A DNA stretch of 18,123 nucleotides. Source: an uncultured Clostridium sp. (lineage in GTDB: Bacteria; Bacillota; Clostridia; Lachnospirales; Lachnospiraceae). The stretch is from positions 1 through 18,123 of the forward strand of contig URUZ01000060.1 of NCBI GenBank assembly GCA_900551225.1, given 5' to 3'. The notes below the pieces were generated by a model, which did no database searches, was not told where the DNA came from, and worked only from the letters and a program-made list of their open reading frames with translations. Below, in pieces: positions 7,901 to 14,452 of the stretch; positions within the stretch are counted from its first letter, which is position 1, and each line of letters opens with the position of its first letter. A program made the translations under genes and the position numbers.

Positions 7901-8740
7901 CTAGATTTTATTACAGTCAATTGCATTCTGCACTTTTTTTAAATACTTGCTCATGTTCTGCCCGCATTTAGTAATGTATCCCAGATACAGGGCGTCCAGG
8001 ATTGCCTGGTCAGATACCCTTCTGGTTACCTTGTCCCTGCCCACCGTCAGGTCACTGATCGATGTAAACAGATTGATATCCGTATACTTCAGCATGGGAG
8101 ATTTATTCATCTTGGTAATACAGATGGTAGTAGCCCCCATTTCCCTGGCGATTTTCATCGCATCCACCACATTTCGAGAGCGGCCCTCATAGGATACCGC
8201 GAAAGCCACATCCCCCGGTTTTAAATTAGCCGCCGCAATGAGCTGGAGCATCACATCACTGTGGGCGCTGCCCTCAATGCCCAGCCTTCCAAACTTCATG
8301 TACGCCAGCTGGCAGACCGAAAAAGCGTCCCCTGTTCCGAAAAAATGAATTGCTTTGGCCTTCAGCAGCGCCTCCAAGGCTCTGTCATAGTTGTCAGTTG
8401 CCAGCGTCAAGGTGTCGTTGAGCGTCTGTATGTTGCTCTGAAACACCTTTTTTAAGATCGTCCTCATGTCATCCTGATCTTTAATCTCCTCAGACTGTAC
8501 CTCATCCCCCTCACTGACCGCTTTCATAACCGCACGCTTCAGTTCCGTATAACCATTGAAACCCAACCGTCGGCAAAAACGGATAATCGATGCTTCACTG
8601 CTCCCGGTTTCCCTGGCCATCCCGGCCAGAGTCAAATCAATTATGGCCTCCGGATTCTCCAATAACTCCTCGGCAACAATTTTTTCCGCTCTTGGCAGGG
8701 AAGGCAGCTGAAATTTGATGCGCACCAGTAAATCGTTCAT
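7901..8740 (-). CDS. RpiR/MurR-family transcriptional regulator (HTH plus SIS)
   Basis: This 279-residue regulator has an N-terminal RpiR-type helix-turn-helix. The recognition region is about 36-60 (LAGMARETGSSEASIIRFCRRLG written in family style, with Ser48-Arg54 in the core). A C-terminal SIS domain follows at about 120-255, including HFFGTGDAFSV (132-142) and the sugar-phosphate loop AVSYEGRSRNV. Such proteins sense phosphosugars and usually control the genes beside them. It is the first gene of the operon, with GGAGGG six bases before the ATG, and the binding-protein gene starts nine bases after its stop. A palindrome inside its own promoter (8802-8814) suggests autoregulation. The effector is probably a phosphorylated intermediate of the pathway encoded downstream. 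Repressor versus activator cannot be told, though operator placement favours repression. Confidence 0.9.
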   Translation of the reverse strand: MNDLLVRIKFQLPSLPRAEKIVAEELLENPEAIIDLTLAGMARETGSSEASIIRFCRRLGFNGYTELKRAVMKAVSEGDEVQSEEIKDQDDMRTILKKVFQSNIQTLNDTLTLATDNYDRALEALLKAKAIHFFGTGDAFSVCQLAYMKFGRLGIEGSAHSDVMLQLIAAANLKPGDVAFAVSYEGRSRNVVDAMKIAREMGATTICITKMNKSPMLKYTDINLFTSISDLTVGRDKVTRRVSDQAILDALYLGYITKCGQNMSKYLKKVQNAIDCNKI

Positions 8741-8789
8741 GGCCCTCCTTCATTTCTGACTGTTGTTTCTGAAGTATTTTTATGTTTAT

Positions 8790-8818
8790 ATTATATCTGT
8801 GCTTCATAATGAAGTAAA
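8790..8818 (-). promoter_or_regulatory. Sigma-A promoter of the regulator/transport/catabolic operon
   Basis: Read on the minus strand, TTTACT (8818-8813) and a perfect TATAAT (8795-8790) are separated by 17 bases. Transcription would start near 8783, leaving a leader of about 43 bases before the regulator ATG. The -35 box matches the consensus at four of six positions, so the promoter may be moderate or regulated. It is the only well-formed promoter I see between the terminator at 8996 and the regulator gene. Confidence 0.72.
8802..8814. promoter_or_regulatory. Palindromic operator candidate CTTCATAATGAAG
   Basis: A perfect inverted repeat with six-base arms and a single central base lies in the spacer of the operon promoter and touches its -35 box. 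A bound dimer here would block RNA polymerase. The adjacent gene encodes an RpiR-family dimeric regulator, making it the natural candidate ligand. CTTCA half-sites recur nearby on the plus strand at 8748, 8919 and 8951. Binding itself is inferred. Confidence 0.62.
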
Positions 8819-8995
8819 TATTGTATGTATTTTTCATCGTTTTAGCTTATTTTTTCACTTATTTCAACATTTTTGTCTTAATTTATTATATAGTTTATAC
8901 AACGGGGGGATTATTTCACTTCATTTTCGAAATTCCATACTGATGTAATACTTCACTTTCAATCTCAATACTGCCGGAATCCGGAGATTTGCATC
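8819..8995. other. AT-rich upstream regulatory region without a gene
   Basis: Between the operon promoter and the upstream terminator the sequence is very AT-rich and holds no convincing reading frame with a ribosome binding site. The heptamer TTCACTT occurs three times in the same orientation, at 8854-8860, 8915-8921 and 8952-8958, the last two overlapping or adjoining CTTCA half-sites. These may be activator or auxiliary repressor sites, or AT-rich chance matches. I see no clear catabolite-response element. Confidence 0.4.
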
Positions 8996-9033
8996 AAAAA
9001 AACCGCGCTGCAGGCTTCCCCGCGCGCGGTTTT
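8996..9033 (-). terminator. Rho-independent terminator after the transglutaminase-like gene
   Basis: In the minus-strand RNA the arms AAAACCGCGC and GCGCGGTTTT enclose a 15-base loop, and the second arm runs straight into a tract of seven U residues. It lies about 20 bases beyond the stop codon of the 664-residue protein gene and insulates it from the following operon. The A-tract and T-tract on either side would also let it work partly in the other direction. Confidence 0.88.
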
Positions 9034-9052
9034 CATCATATCTACATTTTAC

Positions 9053-11047
9053 CTAAACAGCCTTCGCAGAGGACGGTGAAGCCTTCGCAGGTTTATCCAC
9101 CTCCGCCGCACCGCTATCCTCCTTCTTTCCAGCTGATCCATTTGTACCGTTTACTCCAGCTGTCTCCTTCACCCTCAGCCGCACATCCATATCAACGGCC
9201 TCTCTGCCTTTGATAATGAAGGTACGTCCGTTATAGTTAGCGCTGCCCTGATTCACATGATAATTCTCTGAGCCGTTGCTGATCCAGCTGTAGCCATCCG
9301 GGAACGTCAGGCTGATTGACTTGCCCTTCTCCCCCACACCGCTCTGGGTGCCCACTTCATTTCCATCCTTATCCACAAAGTGGATCAGATATTCCACCTG
9401 CTTTCCCTGGCCCTCCTGATACCTCAGGCTGCCTGTCTCCTGAACATAGTAACGGCTGTTGGCATCACTCTGCAAATAGAGGCTGATCCTCACGGGATTT
9501 GCCAGCACGCCCGCGTATTTTGCATTCATCTTCTCATTGACAAGGCTTTCAATCTGGTTATTCACCTTCACTAGGGCGCTGTAGTCGCCGGTGACTGTGG
9601 CAGAGTAATCGGAGAGATAGCGGACCACGAATGAAAAGCTGTCCTTTTTCCCATCAATCTCTGATTCCAGATACGATGCAATCCGGTCTGCGGTGCCGCT
9701 CACACCAGAGTAAGTAATCATATTGCTGCCGTCCGCATTAGCCGCCTTTTTGAAGAATTCATCCATCTGATTGGAGAAGGACTGGCCCTTGGAGGTGTCA
9801 ATGGTGCCGTCCTTCAGATACTGGGCCACTACCTTTGGGCCGTAATCTGTTCCCCTGGCTTTGATTGTGGACGGCGACCAGGTATGGTGGGAGCTGGCCC
9901 CTTTGATCTTGCTGTCTTCCAGGTTGATATACATATTCCTCAGACGGGAAAAACCATAGTCATTGCTGCCGATGGGATCTTCCCAGGTCACATCTACATG
10001 ATACCAGTCGCCTTCGATTTTAACCAGGTTCCAGGCATGGGTTCTGTTGTACACATATCTGGCTTCCAGTCCGCAGGCTTTAGCGGTCTGGAGAAAGGCG
10101 TCCGCATAACCGGAACACTGAGCCCTGCCGTTGACGATACAGCTGTAGGCTGTGGAGTTTTCCCAGTTGTCTGCTTTTTCATATGTGCAGTTCTGGACCA
10201 GCCACTTGATAATCATGATTTCCTTCTCAAAATCACTCATGCCCGAGGTAATATACTGTGACTTGAAATCGTCAATTGCCTCCTTTGTATCCGAACGCTT
10301 ATCAGAATCCATCATGCCATAGTTACCGTCCTCAAAATCATTGGCCGAGTAACCCACCGAATCATCGCTGTAATTATCCCAGGCATCGTCCAGGTAAATG
10401 CTGACGTTTCCAGAACCGCCGGACGCACTGCCGGAACCTGCGCCGCCCGTACCCGCGCCCGCTAATCCTGCACCGCCGGGTCCCGCATTTCCGCTGATAT
10501 CCACTGCCACAGTGGAGGAGATTCCCTTCCCCGCCTCATAATAGGGAGTTCCGTTTCCGTCCGTCCACGCGCCGCTGGCATCCACCGGACAGCCGTCGGG
10601 TGTAGTGCCTGACACAATTACCGCTCCGCCCTGGGCGGGGTCCAGGTAGTAGCATTTCCCATCGATCCACTGCCATCCCGTCAGCATACCGCCTCTTGGC
10701 CCGCCAATCCTGGTATCCAGGAAATACCACTTTCCATTGTCCTGCACCCAGCCGGTCCTCATGGCGCCCTGGGGGCCTCCCTGCTGAGGAGCCAGATAGT
10801 ACCATCTGCCGCTGTCATCCATATCCTGATACCAGCCGGTCCTCATCATTCCATTTTCATCAGTCAGATAGAAATTATCTCCATCCTGAATCCAGCCCTT
10901 GCCCGCCGGCCGGTTTCCCTCCTGGTAATACCTCCAGTTTCCGCCCTCCGCATTCCATGTGCCGCCAAACGCGTTCCCAACGGTCATGGAGGAAATCAGT
11001 GCAAATGCTCCCAATCCTGATAATACGCTTTTCACCCGTTTCTTCAT
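9053..11047 (-). CDS. Secreted cell-wall-binding protein with transglutaminase-like domain
   Basis: The 664 residues begin with a signal peptide (KKRV, a hydrophobic core, then a likely cut near NAFGG, 25-29). Residues about 30-165 hold aromatic/glycine cell-wall-binding repeats such as GWIQDGDNFYL, TGWYQDMDDSGRWYYL, TGWVQDNGKWYFL and TGWQWIDGKCYYL. A Gly/Ala/Ser linker spans about 186-213. A transglutaminase-like core follows, with an intact triad: Cys311 in AQCSGYADAF, His337 in THAWN and Asp352 in YHVDVTWEDP. The remaining C-terminal half matches no family I can name and ends in a Lys/Ala/Ser-rich tail; there is no LPxTG sorting motif. Such proteins sit on the outer wall by non-covalent binding, where the domain may act as a cysteine peptidase or cross-linking enzyme. 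The ATG has AAGGAGATG upstream. The gene is monocistronic, ending at a strong terminator. Confidence 0.9.
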   Translation of the reverse strand: MKKRVKSVLSGLGAFALISSMTVGNAFGGTWNAEGGNWRYYQEGNRPAGKGWIQDGDNFYLTDENGMMRTGWYQDMDDSGRWYYLAPQQGGPQGAMRTGWVQDNGKWYFLDTRIGGPRGGMLTGWQWIDGKCYYLDPAQGGAVIVSGTTPDGCPVDASGAWTDGNGTPYYEAGKGISSTVAVDISGNAGPGGAGLAGAGTGGAGSGSASGGSGNVSIYLDDAWDNYSDDSVGYSANDFEDGNYGMMDSDKRSDTKEAIDDFKSQYITSGMSDFEKEIMIIKWLVQNCTYEKADNWENSTAYSCIVNGRAQCSGYADAFLQTAKACGLEARYVYNRTHAWNLVKIEGDWYHVDVTWEDPIGSNDYGFSRLRNMYINLEDSKIKGASSHHTWSPSTIKARGTDYGPKVVAQYLKDGTIDTSKGQSFSNQMDEFFKKAANADGSNMITYSGVSGTADRIASYLESEIDGKKDSFSFVVRYLSDYSATVTGDYSALVKVNNQIESLVNEKMNAKYAGVLANPVRISLYLQSDANSRYYVQETGSLRYQEGQGKQVEYLIHFVDKDGNEVGTQSGVGEKGKSISLTFPDGYSWISNGSENYHVNQGSANYNGRTFIIKGREAVDMDVRLRVKETAGVNGTNGSAGKKEDSGAAEVDKPAKASPSSAKAV

Positions 11048-11252
11048 CTCACATCTCCTTATTAAATAAATTCTGGAACAGTTCCATCTGCCCTCTGATT
11101 ACAAGACGGGCTAAATATGGAATAGGTTTAAAATTTTCCGTAAAAATTATCTTTAAGTGTAATTTATCACTTTCCCAGAATTTTTGACATGAACTTGACG
11201 AACAGCATGAAATCTCTGATGAACAACCTGTTTTAGTGAACCGACTCCTGAT
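11048..11252. other. Intergenic region upstream of the transglutaminase-like gene
   Basis: About 205 bases separate this gene from the AEC permease. I find no good -35/-10 pair on the minus strand and no clear terminator behind the permease gene. The notable element is a perfect 13-base palindrome, TGGAACAGTTCCA, at 11074-11086, just upstream of the ribosome binding site. It could be an operator or a small leader hairpin. The region is AT-rich between 11100 and 11180, where a weak or alternative-sigma promoter would be expected. Confidence 0.5.
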
Positions 11253-12206
11253 CTATGACCATGGCGCGGACGCGGCACTGTAGGCCGCAATCATAATAAA
11301 GAATACCACCGTCATCAGCGTCCCCGCCGACAGCGCAGTAGATATATACGCCCCGTCCTCCCCCGTATCCGCAAAAAGCGGGATAATAAATGGTGCCGGA
11401 AGCGCATTCATGAGCAGCAGCGCCATAAAAAGCTCTCTGTCAAATGGGGTTACCGCAAATATGAGGCAGCTGCCCCCTGCCAAAACCACCGACAGCACGG
11501 CCAGACGGAGGAGGAGCGTTTTAATCACCGGGCCCATGAGCTCCCGTCTCAGTTCCAGTTCATACCCAACCACAATCAGGATCACACCAGCTGTGGGCGC
11601 CGTGATAAAACTAATCAGGCTCTTAATGATCCCACCCACTCCTGAACTCATTACGGCAGCCCCTGCCCCCGATACCCCCAATAGGATTCCGGCCGCCATG
11701 CCTATGCAGGCCTTGTTGGAGACCATATTTAAAAGGATATCCCTAAAACTGGTCTTTTGCCCGTCTGTGATCTTAAGCGCGGACAGATACACAGTGTAGG
11801 CGAACACGGTCTGGCCAATGTCCACAGTTGCAAACACGGAGGCAGAACCGCTGCCCGCAAGCAGGGCGAACAGTGCATACCCCAGCATACCGCCTTCTGC
11901 AGAACTCAGCAGGAACGGCATAAAACGGCCATAGGGCTTCACATACCGTCTGGTCAGGAATCCAAAGCCAAGGGAAATGCCGAACCCCGCATAGACCACC
12001 GCAAACACCAACAATACCCTCATATTGTATTCCGCGGTCAGGAATGCATTGAACAGCACCACAGGCAGAGTAATGTTGCCGATCAGCCCTTTCAGCCCCA
12101 GAAGCCCCTGGCTGTCAATATATTGCTTTTTTCTGCATATACATCCCAGGCCGATCATCACGATGACCGGAACCACCATCTGGGCAATTTTTAAAGTCAG
12201 TTCCAT
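11253..12206 (-). CDS. AEC-family transporter (auxin efflux carrier superfamily permease)
   Basis: This 317-residue protein is almost wholly hydrophobic, with around ten membrane spans in two halves, as in AEC-family permeases. Family-like stretches include GLKGLIGNITLPVVLFNAFL (37-56, with the conserved Pro in the first half) and MNALPAPFIIPLFADTGEDG in the second half. Bacterial members transport small organic acids such as malate, or unknown metabolites, driven by ion gradients. The ATG has GGGAGAAAG upstream. The gene follows lsrF but lies behind a terminator, and I see no separate promoter, so it may depend on read-through. Substrate unknown. It is unrelated to TqsA, the AI-2 exporter family, so a link with AI-2 is only positional. 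Confidence 0.85.
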   Translation of the reverse strand: MELTLKIAQMVVPVIVMIGLGCICRKKQYIDSQGLLGLKGLIGNITLPVVLFNAFLTAEYNMRVLLVFAVVYAGFGISLGFGFLTRRYVKPYGRFMPFLLSSAEGGMLGYALFALLAGSGSASVFATVDIGQTVFAYTVYLSALKITDGQKTSFRDILLNMVSNKACIGMAAGILLGVSGAGAAVMSSGVGGIIKSLISFITAPTAGVILIVVGYELELRRELMGPVIKTLLLRLAVLSVVLAGGSCLIFAVTPFDRELFMALLLMNALPAPFIIPLFADTGEDGAYISTALSAGTLMTVVFFIMIAAYSAASAPWS

Positions 12207-12236
12207 ATTCTTTCTCCCATTTTAATCCCTGCATAT

Positions 12237-12268
12237 AAAAGGCAGGCTAACAATGCAGCCTGCCTTTC
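12237..12268 (-). terminator. Intrinsic terminator of the lsr operon
   Basis: Arms AAAGGCAGGCT and AGCCTGCCTTT form an 11-base stem with an eight-base loop, about 30 bases after the lsrF stop codon. On the minus strand the stem ends in TTTT followed by ATATG, a short U-tract, so termination may be incomplete and feed the AEC gene 30 bases further on. The stem is symmetric and could work in both directions. Confidence 0.82.
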
Positions 12269-12296
12269 TGATTCCTATTCTGCTGCTATCCAGAAT

Positions 12297-13175
12297 CTAA
12301 TGGATTGCATCCTCAAAATATTCGTACGCTTCTTTATCTGTAAATCCTTCATGCACAATCTTTCCGATTGCCGCTGCCATCTCTAACGAGTGGGTGCTCT
12401 GGAAGATATTTCTTCCCATATCCACGCCATGGGCGCCTCCGCTGATTGCATTGTAAGCCAGGGTGAGGGCTTCCTGCTCAGGAAGCTTCTTGCCGCCTGC
12501 CACTACAATCGGCACAGGGCACGCTGCCACCACTTCTTCGAAGTTCTCACAGTAATAAGTCTTGATGATGTTGGCGCCCATTTCAGCAACAATACGAGTC
12601 GCCAGCTTGAAGAAACGGTCCGTGCGCTCCATCTGCTTGCCCACAGCCACAACGCCCATGGTCGGAATGCTGTACCTCATACCCAGATTAACTGCCTTTG
12701 AAAGGTTCTCAATACTGGACAGCTGCCCGTCAGCTCCGATAAATGTCTGAATTGCCATACAGTCGGCGTTCATACGGATTGCATCTTCAATATCCACCGC
12801 CAGAATTTCATGGGACAGATCGTCATTGAGCATGGATGAACCCGAGGTGGAGCGGAGGGCAATCCCCTTGCCGCATGCAGGTGTCACGCATGAGCGCAGG
12901 GCGCCCCTGGTTCCCATCAGCACATCCACATATGGAAGCAGTTCCGGAATCACCAGATCCAAACGCTCCAGCCCTGCAGTTGAACCCATGAAATACCCAT
13001 GGTCAAATGCAAACATTACAGTGTTTCCGCTTTTAGGATTGAAAATGTTGGACAGATGTTTTTTCATTCCCCAGTCCAGATTGTTAGCTCCTTTAATATA
13101 AAAGCTCTCATTATTTGCAAAAGGAACATCTGTGTGATAGTTCTTTGCAACCTTTACGCCATCCAAATCAGCCAT
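12297..13175 (-). CDS. lsrF: 3-hydroxy-2,4-pentadione-5-phosphate thiolase (LsrF, DhnA-type class I aldolase fold)
   Basis: The 292 residues align closely with E. coli LsrF (about 291). LsrF transfers an acetyl group from phosphorylated AI-2 breakdown product to coenzyme A, giving dihydroxyacetone phosphate and acetyl-CoA. Marks are the opening MADLDGVK, LDWGMKKHLSNIFNPKSG (33-50), AFDHGYF (56-62), and the Schiff-base lysine Lys205 in IIKTYY, followed by CPVPIVVAGGKKLPE (219-233) and VDMGRNIFQS (251-260). The gene starts 28 bases after lsrB behind AAGGGAG and is the last gene before the terminator. Presence of LsrF is the best evidence that the transporter handles AI-2 rather than rhamnose or another sugar. 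LsrG, which makes its substrate in enterobacteria, is not seen here. Confidence 0.95.
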   Translation of the reverse strand: MADLDGVKVAKNYHTDVPFANNESFYIKGANNLDWGMKKHLSNIFNPKSGNTVMFAFDHGYFMGSTAGLERLDLVIPELLPYVDVLMGTRGALRSCVTPACGKGIALRSTSGSSMLNDDLSHEILAVDIEDAIRMNADCMAIQTFIGADGQLSSIENLSKAVNLGMRYSIPTMGVVAVGKQMERTDRFFKLATRIVAEMGANIIKTYYCENFEEVVAACPVPIVVAGGKKLPEQEALTLAYNAISGGAHGVDMGRNIFQSTHSLEMAAAIGKIVHEGFTDKEAYEYFEDAIH

Positions 13176-13203
13176 GATCTAAAATCTCCCTTCAGGTCTC
13201 TTC

Positions 13204-14379
13204 TTAGAAGTTATAATCGTTCATATTATCTGCGTTAAATACGGTGCGCTCCGGAAGCAGCACAACACCGTTGTTTACATCTGCCGTAGAGGCGCCCTCA
13301 ACCAGGCAGTCATTTGCCATAACCTCTACCTCACCGATGTCAGGAATGTTAATTTTGTCGCCAACACGCACTTCATTGCCGGCTGCCAGGTAAGCTGCCA
13401 GGTAGCATCCCATAGCGCCCTGCACGCCGCAGTCCCAAAGGCCCCACTGCTCAATGACGCCTGCCGCACAATAATCCTTGATGGACATCGGAGAGGCAAA
13501 ACCGGTGATGGTAACGTCATCCTTTGTCAGTCCCTTGTTCTGCGCTGCCTTGCACTGGCCGGGAAGCGCGGTGGAGTCGTTGCAGATGATTAAATCAATG
13601 TCGGCGTTTGCTTCCAGGATGGAAGCACCGATGGAAACCGCCTTCTCTGCATCCTGCTCTGAGTAATAGTTATCCGGAGCTACATTTTCCCAGTTGGGGA
13701 ATTTCTCCTTAATGTAAGCTTCGCCTGCAACCTGCCAGGAGTTCTGGTCAGCAACAGTTGCCTGTGAATAATGCCAGCAATACTTAATGGTATCCTTATT
13801 AATATCCTTACCGCGTTTGGTCAGGGAATCAGCCCCCATGTCAACCAGCATTTTTCCTAACTGGTCCGGCGTTCCCTGGCTTACCATAAGGGTGCGGGCA
13901 GTATCGGAAACATCGGAATCCCATGTGACTACTGCAACGCCTGCATCCTTTGCTTCTGTCAGCGCCGAATCCAGTCCGGTTGCGTCAACGGAAGAAATGC
14001 AGATTGCCTCCACGCCGCTGGCAACTGCGTTGTTGATGACATTAACCTGATCGGCTACAGCCGCATTGGCGCTGCCCTGATAATCAACGGTAAATCCCCA
14101 GCCCTTTGAATACTCCTGTGCACCGTTGTTAGCAGATTCAAAGAATGCGTTACCTGTCAGCTTTGGAATAAACGCAACTGTCTTACCTGCAACATCGCCC
14201 GCAGCCGGAGCCTCTGCCGCTGACTCCGCCTTGCTCTCTTCTGCCTTTGTTTCAGCAGCCTCCGTCTTGGCCTCTGTTGCCGGCGCAGCTTCACTGGCAG
14301 CAGTGCCGCTGCCGCCGCAGCCTGCCAGTGAAGCTGCCATGACTCCTGCAAGAACTACTGATAACCATTTTTTCTTCAT
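13204..14379 (-). CDS. lsrB: AI-2-binding lipoprotein (LsrB family)
   Basis: From the ATG at 14379 (AAGGAGG nine bases upstream; longer in-frame starts lack such a site) the product is 391 residues. A lipoprotein signal ends in LAGC with Cys21, then an Ala/Glu/Lys-rich linker runs to about 64. The binding domain matches E. coli LsrB closely: FIPKLTG (70-76), TWDSD (152-156), SQGTPDQLGKMLVDM (167-181), VADQNSW (209-215), WGLWD (282-286) and NGVVLLPERTVFN. Against the six Salmonella AI-2 contacts (Lys35, Asp116, Asp166, Gln167, Pro220, Ala222), Lys73, Asp154, Asp211 and Gln212 are kept, but the last two become Asn267 and Ser269. It delivers ligand to LsrC/LsrD. A hairpin lies just upstream of the gene. 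AI-2 is the likely ligand; a related sugar is not excluded. Confidence 0.9.
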   Translation of the reverse strand: MKKKWLSVVLAGVMAASLAGCGGSGTAASEAAPATEAKTEAAETKAEESKAESAAEAPAAGDVAGKTVAFIPKLTGNAFFESANNGAQEYSKGWGFTVDYQGSANAAVADQVNVINNAVASGVEAICISSVDATGLDSALTEAKDAGVAVVTWDSDVSDTARTLMVSQGTPDQLGKMLVDMGADSLTKRGKDINKDTIKYCWHYSQATVADQNSWQVAGEAYIKEKFPNWENVAPDNYYSEQDAEKAVSIGASILEANADIDLIICNDSTALPGQCKAAQNKGLTKDDVTITGFASPMSIKDYCAAGVIEQWGLWDCGVQGAMGCYLAAYLAAGNEVRVGDKINIPDIGEVEVMANDCLVEGASTADVNNGVVLLPERTVFNADNMNDYNF

Positions 14380-14424
14380 AACATTGTTCCTCCTTAATTG
14401 ATTGTTATTGTTTTCGTATTCAAA

Positions 14425-14440
14425 GGGAACTCCTGTTCCC
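14425..14440 (-). terminator. Hairpin in the lsrD-lsrB gap (possible mRNA processing or stabilising element)
   Basis: A perfect six-base inverted repeat, GGGAAC / GTTCCC, with a four-base loop lies in the 73-base gap between lsrD and lsrB. The transcript continues with TTTGAATACG, so there is no real U-tract and termination should be weak. A 5' hairpin could protect a processed lsrBF message. The region also contains the lsrB ribosome binding site further downstream, not sequestered by this stem. Function is inferred. Confidence 0.5.
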
Positions 14441-14452
14441 ATAATACACGCT

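Noticed and set aside
8763..8948. Short plus-strand reading frame of 61 residues
   Set aside because: It lies in AT-rich regulatory sequence, has no ribosome binding site and a composition that looks non-coding.
11048..11252. A sigma-A promoter for the transglutaminase-like gene
   Set aside because: GATAAT- and TAAATT-like -10 boxes occur, but none has an acceptable -35 box at 16-18 bases.
12237..12268. A mobile-element end or attachment site
   Set aside because: The inverted repeat is a normal intrinsic terminator right after lsrF, and no transposase or integrase gene is present.
13204..14379. Binding protein as a rhamnose (RhaS-type) receptor
   Set aside because: RhaS is related to LsrB, but the operon order lsrACDBF and a clear LsrF favour AI-2. 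Kept only as an alternative because of the pocket changes.
14380..14442. N-terminal extension of LsrB by 21 residues
   Set aside because: It precedes a perfect lipoprotein signal peptide, and the AAGGAGG site lies within it at the right distance for the ATG at 14379.
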